Below are positions 19,330 through 27,865 of a DNA stretch of 64,000 nt, in pieces (within the stretch, counting starts at the first letter, position 1; the number at the start of each line of letters is the position of its first letter). The position numbers and the translations under genes were made by a program. The stretch spans positions 310,001-374,000 of the forward strand of contig NZ_JAELXT010000002.1 of NCBI RefSeq assembly GCF_016427565.1, given 5' to 3'. Under the pieces are notes generated by a model, which had not been told where the DNA came from, searched no databases, and saw only the letters and a program-made list of their open reading frames with translations. Source of the stretch: Microvirga splendida (GTDB lineage Bacteria; Pseudomonadota; Alphaproteobacteria; Rhizobiales; Beijerinckiaceae).

Positions 19330-20097
19330 TCAGACGGCGCCCTCGTCGGGAATGTTGAGGATCGTGCCGCACGCCTTGCAATGAATGGCATCCCTGTCGT
19401 GGCGCTGCAATCCGCAGACGGGGCACGGGTAGCGCACCTTGTTCGGCCTCAGCAGGACCTGCACCAGACGCAGGAAGAGCGTCACCCCGAAGATCATGAT
19501 CACCACCGAGATCAGGTGGCCCACAGTTCCTGTCAGCGTGATGTCGCCGAAGCCGGTGGTGGTGAGCGCCGCCATCGTGAAGTAGAGCGCATCCACGTAG
19601 TTGTTGATCTTGTCGTTGCTCCAATGCTGCGTCTGGTAGACGAAGCCGGTCATGATGAAGATGAAGACGCCGAGATTGACCGACGCGATGATCAGCTCCT
19701 CGTTCCGGCGAAAGAGCACGCTGTCGGCGCGCAGGCGCACGAGAAGCTGATAGGTTCGCAGGAGCCGCACCGTCCGCAGGATGCGCAGGAACCCGATGCC
19801 CTCGCCGACGATGGGAGCCAGAAACGACACGATTGCAGCCACATCGGCCAAGGTGGTCGGGCGCAGCAGGTCCCTCCAGGGGCTCGAACTGATCGCCAGT
19901 CGCGCCGAGAAGTCGGCCAGCACGACCAAGCCGACGACGACGTCGATGACTTCGACCAGGGAGGACTGAGGCAGGAAGGAGGAGACGATGATGAAGACGA
20001 TGGTCGTGACATCGAAGACGAGCAGTGCATACCGGAAACGGTGGGCTTCCGGGCTGTCGCCCTCGTAAAGCGCCCTGAGCTTATCCCTCAGGTGCAT
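19330..20097 (-). CDS. voltage-gated-type potassium channel with C-terminal zinc ribbon
   Basis: 255-residue six-span cation channel. A positively charged S4 helix (FLRILRTVRLLRTYQLLVRLR, Arg105-Arg123 every third residue) is a voltage-sensor signature. The pore loop holds the filter TTTGFGD (179-185), a TxGxGD-type K+ filter. After the last span, a short tail carries CPVC-x11-CKAC (Cys225, Cys228, Cys240, Cys243), a zinc-ribbon arrangement not present in ordinary KvAP/Kch channels. It probably forms a tetramer in the inner membrane. The ribbon could sense metal or redox state, or bind a partner. Confidence 0.88.
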   Translation of the reverse strand: MHLRDKLRALYEGDSPEAHRFRYALLVFDVTTIVFIIVSSFLPQSSLVEVIDVVVGLVVLADFSARLAISSSPWRDLLRPTTLADVAAIVSFLAPIVGEGIGFLRILRTVRLLRTYQLLVRLRADSVLFRRNEELIIASVNLGVFIFIMTGFVYQTQHWSNDKINNYVDALYFTMAALTTTGFGDITLTGTVGHLISVVIMIFGVTLFLRLVQVLLRPNKVRYPCPVCGLQRHDRDAIHCKACGTILNIPDEGAV

Positions 20098-20273
20098 CTG
20101 AAGACCTCGTCCGTGGGTGGGAAAGACCTGAATTCATGGGTGGGATGACGCTCGGAACAGTTTATCAGCTCCCCGAATATCTATAGAGCAGGGTTGCATT
20201 TCCAACGGGGTGCCTTTCGGCGCGAAGGGGTTTATTCCCTGGCCTCACCCAAATACGCTCGAGAGACGACGTG

Positions 20274-20933
20274 ATGCTCAAAGCCTTGATCTTCGACATG
20301 GACGGCACCCTGGTGCACAGCGACCCGGTGCATATGGAGGCGTTCGCGCAGACCCTGGGCCCTGAGGGCATCGTGATCGACGAGCATCTGTATCGCACCG
20401 CGATCATCGGCCATACGAACGAGTCGATCTTTTCCACCCTCCTGCCTCACCTGCCCGTCAAGGAACACGAGGCCTATGCCGAGCGCAAGGAGGCCGCCTT
20501 CCGGCGCCTGGCGCTCGAACTCAAGCCTCTGGAGGGCCTTCTCGAGCTGTTCGACTGGGCCGAGGCCCGCGGCATCAGGATCGCTCTCGTGACCAACGCC
20601 CCGCTTCTGAACGCGACCCACATCCTTGAAATTCTGGGCATCGCCGACCGCTTCGAGGTCAAGATCACCATCGACCAGGTCGAGCGCGGCAAGCCCGATC
20701 CCCTGCCCTACCTGACGGCTGTGGAGCGGCTCGGCATCCGGGCGGAAGAGGCCATCGCCTTCGAGGACTCCCCTTCCGGCATGAAGGCTGCCAAGGCCGC
20801 GGGGCTGTTCTCCTATGGGGTCCTGACGGGCTTGAGCGCCGCAGAGCTCACCAAGGTTGGCGCCGACCGGACTATCGAGACCTTCCGCGACCGCGCGCTC
20901 TGGGAGGTTCTCGAGAGCAGGATCGCCGCTTGA
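20274..20933 (+). CDS. HAD-family hydrolase (beta-phosphoglucomutase/phosphatase-like)
   Basis: 219 residues from ATG 20274; an in-frame GTG three bases upstream is possible. Motif I FDMDGTLVHS supplies the nucleophile and acid Asp pair, motif II is LVTNAP, Lys lies in RGKPDPLPY, and motif IV is IAFEDSPSGMKAAKAAG. The helical cap between motifs I and II is the C1 type of phosphoglycolate phosphatase and beta-phosphoglucomutase. The substrate is a small phosphate ester of unknown identity. Its gene is divergent from the K+ channel and convergent with the HxlR regulator. Confidence 0.88.
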   Translation: MLKALIFDMDGTLVHSDPVHMEAFAQTLGPEGIVIDEHLYRTAIIGHTNESIFSTLLPHLPVKEHEAYAERKEAAFRRLALELKPLEGLLELFDWAEARGIRIALVTNAPLLNATHILEILGIADRFEVKITIDQVERGKPDPLPYLTAVERLGIRAEEAIAFEDSPSGMKAAKAAGLFSYGVLTGLSAAELTKVGADRTIETFRDRALWEVLESRIAA

Positions 20934-20937
20934 GCGG

Positions 20938-21339
20938 TCAAGCCGCGTCGGGCCGCTCCCGATCAAGCTCCTCGTCGCCCGAGGCATCGAAGCGCCGCCG
21001 GGCCGTCAAGATCTCGTCCCGATGCTCGATTGCCCAATCGCCCAAACCACGGACAGTCTTGAGCAGGGAGCAACCCAGCCCTGTGAGCTGGTAATCCACC
21101 CGGGGCGGAATGGTCGGGTAGACGGTGCGCGTGACGAGCCCGTCGCGCTCCAATCCGCGCAAGGTCAGGGTCAGCATCCGCTGGGAGATTCCCGTCACGG
21201 CCCGGCGCAACTCGTTGAATCTCTTAGGCCCTTCGCCCATCTGGACCACCACCTGGACGCTCCACTTGTCACCCACCCGGGACAGGATCTCCGTCACGGT
21301 CCGGCAATCGGTGGGCACATGGATGTGACTGGGTGACAT
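20938..21339 (-). CDS. HxlR-family winged-helix transcriptional regulator
   Basis: 133-residue MarR-like dimeric regulator. The N-terminal Cys12 (PTDCRTVTEIL) is the conserved redox or electrophile-sensing cysteine of several family members. VGDKWSVQVVVQMGEGPKRFNELRR and GISQRMLTLTLRGLERDGLVTR form the winged helix. The gene is divergent from an NADPH-FMN reductase gene with 103 nt between the starts. That is the usual arrangement for HxlR proteins that control a quinone or flavin reductase and themselves. Confidence 0.92.
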   Translation of the reverse strand: MSPSHIHVPTDCRTVTEILSRVGDKWSVQVVVQMGEGPKRFNELRRAVTGISQRMLTLTLRGLERDGLVTRTVYPTIPPRVDYQLTGLGCSLLKTVRGLGDWAIEHRDEILTARRRFDASGDEELDRERPDAA

Positions 21340-21370
21340 GAAAGTGCCTCCTTGCGAAAGGCTGCGGAAG

Positions 21371-21407
21371 TTACTTAATGAGCCTCGGTAACAAAAGGGA
21401 ACTTAAT
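21371..21407. promoter_or_regulatory. candidate HxlR operator in the divergent promoter region
   Basis: TTAC-N13-GTAA (21371-21391) is an inverted repeat, and the heptamer ACTTAAT occurs twice in direct orientation at 21373-21379 and 21401-21407, 28 bp apart. Both lie in the 103-bp space between the regulator and the FMN reductase genes. The assignment is inference from position and symmetry. Confidence 0.45.
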
Positions 21408-21442
21408 TGCTCCCGCCCCCGAATGCAAATGAAGGACGTCCC

Positions 21443-22039
21443 ATGAAGCCCAAGCTTCACATCATCATCGCCAGCACGCGCCCCGGCCGGGTCGGCCCGA
21501 GCGTCGCCCAGTGGTTCAGCGAGTACGTGGCCGAGCATGGCAAGTTCGAACCGGTGCTGGTCGACCTCGCGGAATTCAACCTGCCGCTCTTCGACGAGCC
21601 CGAGCACCCGATGAAGCAAAGCTACCACCATGCCCACACCAAGGCATGGGCCGAGAGCGTATCCGCAGCCGACGCCTTCGTGTTCGTGACGCCCGAGTAC
21701 AACTACGCTCCGCCGCCGGCGCTGGTGAACGCCTTGAACTACCTGTCGCGCGAATGGAACTATGCGCCCGCCGGTTTCGTGAGCTATGGCGGCATCTCGG
21801 GCGGCCTGCGCTCGGTGCAGGTGGCGAAGCAGATCGTTACCACCCTCAAGATGATGCCGATCCCGGAAGGCGTGCCAATGCCGATGGTGTTCCAGAACCT
21901 GGACGAGAACGGCAAGCTCAAGCCCCTCGACATCTACAGGACGTCAGCCGCGACGATGCTGGACGAGCTCCTCCGCTGGACGGAAGCCCTCAAGTCCCTG
22001 CGGGCTGAGCGCAAATCTCCCCTGAAGGCCGCTGCCTGA
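21443..22039 (+). CDS. NADPH-dependent FMN reductase family protein
   Basis: 198-residue flavodoxin-like protein starting MKPKLHIIIASTRPGR with a GAAGGA site upstream; the earlier in-frame start at 21407 lacks one. The phosphate-binding loop ASTRPGRVG and the flavin-contacting TPEYNYAPPPALVNALNYL are typical of the NADPH:FMN/quinone reductase group (PF03358). It likely reduces FMN, quinones or azo compounds by two electrons in the cytoplasm. A strong terminator follows. Divergent HxlR regulation suggests induction by electrophiles or quinones. Confidence 0.9.
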   Translation: MKPKLHIIIASTRPGRVGPSVAQWFSEYVAEHGKFEPVLVDLAEFNLPLFDEPEHPMKQSYHHAHTKAWAESVSAADAFVFVTPEYNYAPPPALVNALNYLSREWNYAPAGFVSYGGISGGLRSVQVAKQIVTTLKMMPIPEGVPMPMVFQNLDENGKLKPLDIYRTSAATMLDELLRWTEALKSLRAERKSPLKAAA

Positions 22040-22049
22040 GACACAAAGC

Positions 22050-22082
22050 AAAGGCACCGCTGAGGTTATCAGCGGTGCCTTT
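22050..22082. terminator. bidirectional terminator between FMN reductase and Fe-ADH genes
   Basis: A perfect 14-bp stem AAAGGCACCGCTGA / TCAGCGGTGCCTTT (22050-22063 with 22069-22082) with loop GGTTA lies between two convergent genes. Its base is T-rich in both directions, so it can end transcription from either side. Confidence 0.88.
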
Positions 22083-22100
22083 CTCGTTTGATCAGTTGGA

Positions 22101-23264
22101 TCAGACCCGTCCGGCCAGCGCATCCTCGAAGAGCTTGCGGGCGCTCTCCTTGGTGATCGGCACCGGATTGCCCCCGGCGGTGGGATCGTTGGGCGCCATC
22201 TCGGACATCTCGTCGAAACGGGCGCTGTCAACCTTCAATCCTTCCAGCGTGTGCGGCACGCCGAGATCCTTGCGCAGCTGCAGCACCCAGTCGAGGAAGG
22301 CTTGGAACGAGGGCTCGAGGCCGATATAGGCGGCAAGCCGCGTGATCCGCTCTTCGATCGCCTTGCGGTTATAGACCAGCACGTAGGGCATGAAGACCGC
22401 GTTGGTCAGGCCGTGATGCGTGTCGTAGAGCGCGCCGGTCGGATGCGAGAGCGCATGGATGGCGCCGAGCCCCTTCTGGAACGCGGTGGCACCCATGGCG
22501 GCCGCCGACATCAGCTGCGCGCGGGCCTCGATGTCCTTGCCGTCCTTGTAGGCGCGCGGCAGGTATTCCTTCACGAGGCGGATGCCCTCCACCGCAATGC
22601 CGTCGGCAAGAGGGTGATAGCCCGGCGCGCAATAGGCTTCGAGGCAATGCGCGAGCGCGTCGAGCCCCGTGCCGGCCGTGATGTGGGGCGGCATGCCGAC
22701 CGTCAGCTCCGGATCGCAGATCACGATCTTCGGCATCATCAGCGGGTGGAAGATCACTTTCTTGGTGTGCGTCGCCTCCTGGGTGATCACGCCGGCGCGG
22801 CCCACTTCCGAGCCCGTGCCGGCGGTCGTCGGCACAGCGATGATCGGCTGGATGCCCTTGGGGTCCGCGCGGGTCCACCAATCGCCGACATCCTCGAAGT
22901 CCCACATGGGCCGGGTCTGACCCGCCATGAAGGCGATGACCTTGCCGGCATCGAGCGCCGAGCCGCCGCCGAAGGCCACGACACCGTCGTGCTTACCGGC
23001 CTTGAGGGCCTCCAGGCCTTTGTAGACGTTGGTCTCGACCGGGTTCGGCTTGATGTCCGAGAAGATCGCAGCCTTCAGGCCGGCGGAGGTCAGCTGATCG
23101 AGCGCCGCCTTCGTCATCGGTTGCGTGGCGAGGAACGGGTCCGTGACGATGAGCGGCGCCTGCATGCCCACCGACTTGCAGGCCTCGGCCAGTTCGGAGA
23201 TGCGGCCTGCGCCGAAACGGATCGCGGTGGGATAGCTCCAGTTGGAACGGGGAGACATGGTCAT
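22101..23264 (-). CDS. iron-containing alcohol dehydrogenase
   Basis: 387-residue group III alcohol dehydrogenase starting MTMSPRSNWSYPTAIRFGAGR. NAD-binding GGGSALDAGK and the metal site region (PPHITAGTGLDALAHCLEAYCAPGYHP, then GAIHALSHPTGALYDTHHG with its three histidines) are present, so Fe2+ or Zn2+ binding is expected. The gene begins 11 nt after the aldehyde dehydrogenase stop, so the two are translated from one message. In the proposed pathway it would oxidise the hydroxyl of gamma-glutamylethanolamide; a generic aldehyde reductase role is equally compatible with the sequence. Confidence 0.9.
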   Translation of the reverse strand: MTMSPRSNWSYPTAIRFGAGRISELAEACKSVGMQAPLIVTDPFLATQPMTKAALDQLTSAGLKAAIFSDIKPNPVETNVYKGLEALKAGKHDGVVAFGGGSALDAGKVIAFMAGQTRPMWDFEDVGDWWTRADPKGIQPIIAVPTTAGTGSEVGRAGVITQEATHTKKVIFHPLMMPKIVICDPELTVGMPPHITAGTGLDALAHCLEAYCAPGYHPLADGIAVEGIRLVKEYLPRAYKDGKDIEARAQLMSAAAMGATAFQKGLGAIHALSHPTGALYDTHHGLTNAVFMPYVLVYNRKAIEERITRLAAYIGLEPSFQAFLDWVLQLRKDLGVPHTLEGLKVDSARFDEMSEMAPNDPTAGGNPVPITKESARKLFEDALAGRV

Positions 23265-23275
23265 GATGCTTTCAA

Positions 23276-24667
23276 TCAGATCTGGCGGAGGTGGTAGGAT
23301 TTCGGACGGGTGAGCGACTCGTAGGCCAGCCGCGACAGGCTTGCGCCGCGGCCTGTGTCCTTCACGCCCGTCCAGGCGAGCGCAGGATCGAGATAGTCGC
23401 AGCGGTTCATGAACACAGTGCCGGTCTCGAGCTTCTCGCCGATGGCTTCCGCCGCATCCACGTCGGATGTCCAGATGGCGGCCGAGAGACCATAAGGCGA
23501 GTCGTTCATAAGGCGGGTCGCCTCCTCGTCGCCCTTCACCTTCATGATGCCGACCGTGGGGCCGAAGCTCTCCTCGCGCATGACGCTCATGGAGTGATCC
23601 ACGTTCGTCAGCACCTGCGGGGCGAGATAGGCGGTGTCGCCGGCATCCGCGGCAAAGCGCTTCGTGTCGATGTGCGCTGTCGCGCCCTTCGCCACCGCCT
23701 CCGCATTCTGCCTGCGCACGAGGTCTGCGAAGCGCTTGTGCGCCATGGGGCCGAGCGTCGTCGCCTCCTCCAGCGGGTTGCCGAGCACGTACTTGTTCAC
23801 GAGATCGACCGCGCCTTCGACGAAGCGGTCGTAATGCTTCTCGTGCACGTAAATGCGCTCGATGCCGCAGCAGCACTGGCCCGAATTGAAGAAGGCGCCG
23901 TCCACCAGGTTCTCGATGGCATGGTCGAGATTGGCGTCCTCGCGCACATAGGCCGGGTCCTTGCCGCCGAGCTCAAGGCCGAGCGAGGTGAAGGAGCCCG
24001 CCGCCGCGCGCTCGATGGAGCGCCCGCCGGAGACGGAGCCGGTGAAGTTGCAGTGGTCGACCAGACCGTTGCTCAGAATTCGGCTCGTCTGGTCGTGGGA
24101 GAGATGCAGGTTCTGGAACAGGCCTTTCGGCATGCCAGCCCGGTCCATGGCCATCTGGAAGCGCTCGCCCGCCAGCACCGTCTGGGATGCATGCTTCAAG
24201 AGCACCGCGTTGCCAGCCATGAGCGCCGGCACGATGGTGTTGATGGCTGTCAGATACGGGTAGTTCCACGGGGCGATGACGAGCACGAGGCCCACGGGCT
24301 CGCGTTTGATCATGCGGCGGAAGCCCGCCTTCTCGTCATCGGCCGGAATCGGCTGCAGGCTCTTCTCGGCGATGCCGATCATATAGCGCGCCCGTTCCTC
24401 GACGCCGCGGAACTCGCCGCCATAGCGCACGGGCCGGCCCATCTGCTGAGCGATCTCGGGCACCACCTCCTGGTTCATGGCGAGCAGCGCATCGAGGAAG
24501 GCCGAGACCTTGCTCGCGCGCTCCGCGATAGTGGTGCTGCGCCACGCCTTTTGCGCCTCGCGGGCGGAGGTGATCGCCGCATCGATGGCGGCCTCGGTCA
24601 TGATGGGACGGCGGACGAGCTCGCGCCCGTCGATGGGGGAAATGCAGACGATATCGGTATCGGCCAT
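23276..24667 (-). CDS. NAD(P)+-dependent aldehyde dehydrogenase
   Basis: 463-residue ALDH-superfamily enzyme from MADTDIVCISPIDGREL. Catalytic residues are Asn134 (PWNYP), Glu232 (LGLELGGKDP) and a cysteine at 265-267 within NSGQCCCGIERIYV, where three adjacent cysteines occur and Cys266 fits the nucleophile position. It oxidises an aldehyde to the acid. It sits between the glutamine-synthetase-like gene (70 nt upstream) and the Fe-alcohol dehydrogenase (11 nt downstream). In a gamma-glutamylated amine pathway it would handle the gamma-glutamyl aldehyde. Confidence 0.92.
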   Translation of the reverse strand: MADTDIVCISPIDGRELVRRPIMTEAAIDAAITSAREAQKAWRSTTIAERASKVSAFLDALLAMNQEVVPEIAQQMGRPVRYGGEFRGVEERARYMIGIAEKSLQPIPADDEKAGFRRMIKREPVGLVLVIAPWNYPYLTAINTIVPALMAGNAVLLKHASQTVLAGERFQMAMDRAGMPKGLFQNLHLSHDQTSRILSNGLVDHCNFTGSVSGGRSIERAAAGSFTSLGLELGGKDPAYVREDANLDHAIENLVDGAFFNSGQCCCGIERIYVHEKHYDRFVEGAVDLVNKYVLGNPLEEATTLGPMAHKRFADLVRRQNAEAVAKGATAHIDTKRFAADAGDTAYLAPQVLTNVDHSMSVMREESFGPTVGIMKVKGDEEATRLMNDSPYGLSAAIWTSDVDAAEAIGEKLETGTVFMNRCDYLDPALAWTGVKDTGRGASLSRLAYESLTRPKSYHLRQI

Positions 24668-24737
24668 GATGTGATGCCTCAAAGACCATGACCTGGCAGG
24701 CCATGGTCTTCTCCTGTGCTTGAGTCTCGAAAAGCTT

Positions 24738-26108
24738 TTAGATGATCTCGAAGTAACGGGCGAGCTGCCAATCGGTGATAGCCTTGCGCGCCTCGCGCTC
24801 CTCCCATTCGCGGGTTGCAGCATAATGGTCCACGAAGGTGTCGCCGAAGAGCTGGCGCGCGGCCTGTGAGCCCTTGAGACGCTCGGCCGCCTCGCCGAGG
24901 GAGCGCGGCAGGGCCCGCTCCTTCGGGTGCTCGACCGCATAAGCGTTGCCCTGGACCGGCTCGCCCGGATCGACCCGGTTCTCGATGCCCCATAGCCCTG
25001 AGCCGATGGCGGCCGCGAGCGCGATGTAGGGATTGATGTCGGCGGCCGCGACCCGGTACTCGACCCGCTGCGACTTCTCGGAGCCTGGAATCACGCGCAA
25101 AGCCGTGGTGCGGTTCTCCACCCCCCAGGCGGAGTCGGTGGGCGCCCAGAAGCCGGGGATCAGCCGCGTGTAGCTGTTCACCGTGCAGGCCACCATGGCC
25201 AGGATCTCGGGCATCAGCTTCTGCTGGCCGCCCACGAACCAGCGCATGGTCTCCGACATGCCGTGTTTGCCGTTCGGGTCGTAGAACGCGCCCTTGCCGG
25301 TCTTGAGATCCTGCAGGGACGCATGCAGGTGGCCGGACTGGCCTGGCCAGTCGCGCGACCACTTGGCCATGAAGGTCGCCATCCAGCCGCGGTGCTGGGC
25401 CAGGATCTTGGTGTAGGTCTTGAAGAGCGCCGCCTTGTCGGCCGCGCGCAAGGCGTCGTCGACGCGGATCGCCGCCTCGAGCACGCCGGGGCCGGTCTCC
25501 GTGTGCAAGCCCTCGATCTCGAAATCCATCTGCTTCGCCAGATCGAGCAGTTCGTGGTAGAAATCCGCATGCACGCCGGAGCGCAGCACCGAATAGCCGA
25601 AGAAGCCCGGCGTGATGTTCTTGAGGTCGCGGTAGTTCTTCTCCCGCACGGAATGCGGGGTTTCCTCGAACAGGAAGAACTCGAACTCGGCCGCGGCCGA
25701 GACCGCAAAGCCCATGTCCTCGGCTTTTCTGAGCACGCGGCGGAGCACGCCGCGCGGACAGGCCGCCTCCGCATAGCCCTCGAACTCCGCCAGAAAGAAC
25801 GGAAGGTCGTTCTCGAAGGGCACGAGCCGCATGGATTCGGGGATCACGCGCGCCGTCGCATCGGGATAGGCCGTGTGCCAGCCGGTCAGCGTGGTGTTGT
25901 CGTAGAGCTGATCGTTGGAGTCCCAGCCCAGCACCACGTCGCAGAAGCCGAAGCCTTTCTCGAGCGCGGACTCGAACTTGTCGCGGGCCATGTACTTGCC
26001 GCGCATGATGCCGTCCACGTCCGTGAGGCCGATCTTCACGAAGGGAAGATCGCGGCTGCGCACGTATTCCATGGCATCGGCGGCGTTCTTGATCTTGGGA
26101 GCGTCCAT
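24738..26108 (-). CDS. glutamine synthetase-like gamma-glutamyl-amine ligase
   Basis: 456-residue member of the glutamine-synthetase superfamily. The N-terminal beta-grasp segment (VKIGLTDVDGIMRGKYM) and catalytic domain motifs AAAEFEFFLFE, EGLHTETGPGVLEAAI, SGHLHASLQDL and NRTTALRVIPG with its arginine ligands are present. The pattern matches the PuuA/GlnA4-type ligases that join glutamate to an amine rather than ammonia, and lacks the adenylylation-loop context of GlnA. Partners are a permease, ALDH and ADH in one operon, which supports catabolic use. The acceptor amine is inferred, with ethanolamine the best candidate. Confidence 0.88.
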   Translation of the reverse strand: MDAPKIKNAADAMEYVRSRDLPFVKIGLTDVDGIMRGKYMARDKFESALEKGFGFCDVVLGWDSNDQLYDNTTLTGWHTAYPDATARVIPESMRLVPFENDLPFFLAEFEGYAEAACPRGVLRRVLRKAEDMGFAVSAAAEFEFFLFEETPHSVREKNYRDLKNITPGFFGYSVLRSGVHADFYHELLDLAKQMDFEIEGLHTETGPGVLEAAIRVDDALRAADKAALFKTYTKILAQHRGWMATFMAKWSRDWPGQSGHLHASLQDLKTGKGAFYDPNGKHGMSETMRWFVGGQQKLMPEILAMVACTVNSYTRLIPGFWAPTDSAWGVENRTTALRVIPGSEKSQRVEYRVAAADINPYIALAAAIGSGLWGIENRVDPGEPVQGNAYAVEHPKERALPRSLGEAAERLKGSQAARQLFGDTFVDHYAATREWEEREARKAITDWQLARYFEII

Positions 26109-26167
26109 ACGAAAAACCTTGACCGCAATAGGAGAAAGGGAGCGCGCGCTTACGCGCTCCCGAAGGG

Positions 26168-27703
26168 TTAGTAGGACTTGTACTCGCTCTCGCCCTTGGT
26201 AAGCGCGAACTCCTCCTCCGGGGAGAGGATGAGCTTGTGCCGCCCGACGAGCAGGAAGTAGGCCATCATCACCGCGTAGTAGACCACGACGCCGATGACG
26301 GCGGTGCGGAAGACCGAGTCGGTGAGCTGGAAGTAGAGCGTCACCGCAGCGATCACCATGCAGATGACCGCACCCGCAACGCCGAACGGGCTCTTGTAGG
26401 GGCGATGCAGGTTCGGGAACTTCTTTTTAAGCACGACATAGGACATGCCTTGCATGAAGTAGGCCAGCATTGCGCCCGCCACCGCCATGTTCAGCAGCGT
26501 GCCGCCGATCAGGGCTCCGCCTGAATCCGCGCCGAGCGAGAACCAGATGATCAGCATCACCAGGAGACCCAGGATCGCCCCAGCGATCAGCGCAACGTAA
26601 GGGGTCTTGCGCTCGCCATGGGTCACCGACAACGCGCTCGGAAAGTAGCCTGCCCGCGAGAGCGAGTAGATCTGCCGGCCGAAGGCGAAGATGATGGTGT
26701 GGAACGAGGCAATGAGCCCGATGACCGCAATGGCCGCGAGGATCTTCGCGATGTCCGTGCCGAAGAGGGTGCGGAACCCGTCGAGCAGCGGCTCTCCGGA
26801 CTTACCCAACCCTGCTGCGCCCGGCGCAATGCCCGTGTTCAGGAAGAGCACGAGGAAAGCGGAGGCAATCAGCGTCAGGATGCCTGCGATGATGCCTTTG
26901 GGCATATCGCGCTGCGGATCGTGCGACTCCTCCGCCGCGAGCGGCAGTTGCTCGATAGCGAGGAACAGCCACACCGCGAAGGGCAGAGAGGCCAGAATGC
27001 TGCCGATGCCCATGGGCAGGAACGGCCCGCCGCCGTTCGGCAGCTCAGCGCCGTCGGGGCCGATGTTCAGGGCCCAGCGCGAGAAGTCGAACTGGCCTGA
27101 GAACAGCACCGAGACGTAGAAGAAGCCCAGCACAGCAAGTGCGGCCACCGTGACCCCCACCGTGACCTTGAACGAGAGCTCGACGCCGATGATGTTGAGG
27201 CCGACGAACAGCGCGTAGCACAGCACCCAGTAGACGGGCTGGAAGGCCGGCGCCGTCTCGAAGATGGCCGACAGATACGAGCTGATGAAGAACACGATCA
27301 CCGCAGGCGTGAGCACGAACTCGATGTTCTCGGCGATGCCCGTGACGTAGCCAGCCCACGGCCCCATGGACGTGCGGGCGAAGGAATAGGCGCCGCCCGT
27401 ATGCGGCAGGGCCGGCGACATCTCGGCGAGCGAGAAGGTGAGGCCCAGATACATGATGGCGATGATGATCGTGGCGAAGAACATCGCCCCGAAGCCGTTG
27501 GCAAGGCCGAGATTCCAGCCCGAGTAATGGCCCGAGATCACCGCGCCGACGCCGAGCGCCCAGAGCGACCAGACGCGTGCGTGACGCTTGAGGCGCCGGG
27601 CCTCGAAGTAGTTTTGATCCACCGTGGTGTAGGTGACGCCGGCGGCATTCTGCACACCGGCCGGCGGGGCGTGAACCCCAGGGTTTCCTTGTCCGACTGA
27701 CAT
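26168..27703 (-). CDS. APC-family amine/amino acid permease, ethanolamine-permease-like
   Basis: 511-residue inner-membrane transporter with about 12 spans, starting MSVGQGNPG behind GGAGGAAGAG. Diagnostic stretches are WSLWALGVGAVISGHYSGWN, FSLAEMSPALPHTGGAYSFA and IEFVLTPAVIVFFISSYL, which resemble the ethanolamine permease branch (TIGR00908-like) of the APC superfamily. The gene leads directly into the glutamine-synthetase-like ligase (59-nt gap), so substrate import and gamma-glutamylation appear coupled. A palindromic repeat separates it from the amidohydrolase gene upstream. Confidence 0.87.
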   Translation of the reverse strand: MSVGQGNPGVHAPPAGVQNAAGVTYTTVDQNYFEARRLKRHARVWSLWALGVGAVISGHYSGWNLGLANGFGAMFFATIIIAIMYLGLTFSLAEMSPALPHTGGAYSFARTSMGPWAGYVTGIAENIEFVLTPAVIVFFISSYLSAIFETAPAFQPVYWVLCYALFVGLNIIGVELSFKVTVGVTVAALAVLGFFYVSVLFSGQFDFSRWALNIGPDGAELPNGGGPFLPMGIGSILASLPFAVWLFLAIEQLPLAAEESHDPQRDMPKGIIAGILTLIASAFLVLFLNTGIAPGAAGLGKSGEPLLDGFRTLFGTDIAKILAAIAVIGLIASFHTIIFAFGRQIYSLSRAGYFPSALSVTHGERKTPYVALIAGAILGLLVMLIIWFSLGADSGGALIGGTLLNMAVAGAMLAYFMQGMSYVVLKKKFPNLHRPYKSPFGVAGAVICMVIAAVTLYFQLTDSVFRTAVIGVVVYYAVMMAYFLLVGRHKLILSPEEEFALTKGESEYKSY

Positions 27704-27771
27704 CGACTCTTCCTCCAAGAATAGTCTGCCTCTCGGGTCACGGCACGTCATGCGCCATGCCCATGATCAGA

Positions 27772-27817
27772 GCATCGGACCCAAAAGTGGATTCCACTTT
27801 TGGGACCTATCCGATGC
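27772..27817. repeat. palindromic intergenic repeat with CCCAAAAGTGG arms
   Basis: Near-perfect palindrome: GCATCGGA (27772-27779) pairs with TCCGATGC (27810-27817), and inside it CCCAAAAGTGG (27780-27790) pairs with CCACTTTTGGG (27794-27804). Elements of this kind are dispersed in Rhizobiales genomes. It lies between the amidohydrolase and permease genes and could act as a transcript-processing or partial termination site. Confidence 0.85.
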
Positions 27818-27865
27818 CCCTTCTCAAGCGGCGCATCGTGCGGAACCGGAGGTCCACGCGATGCG

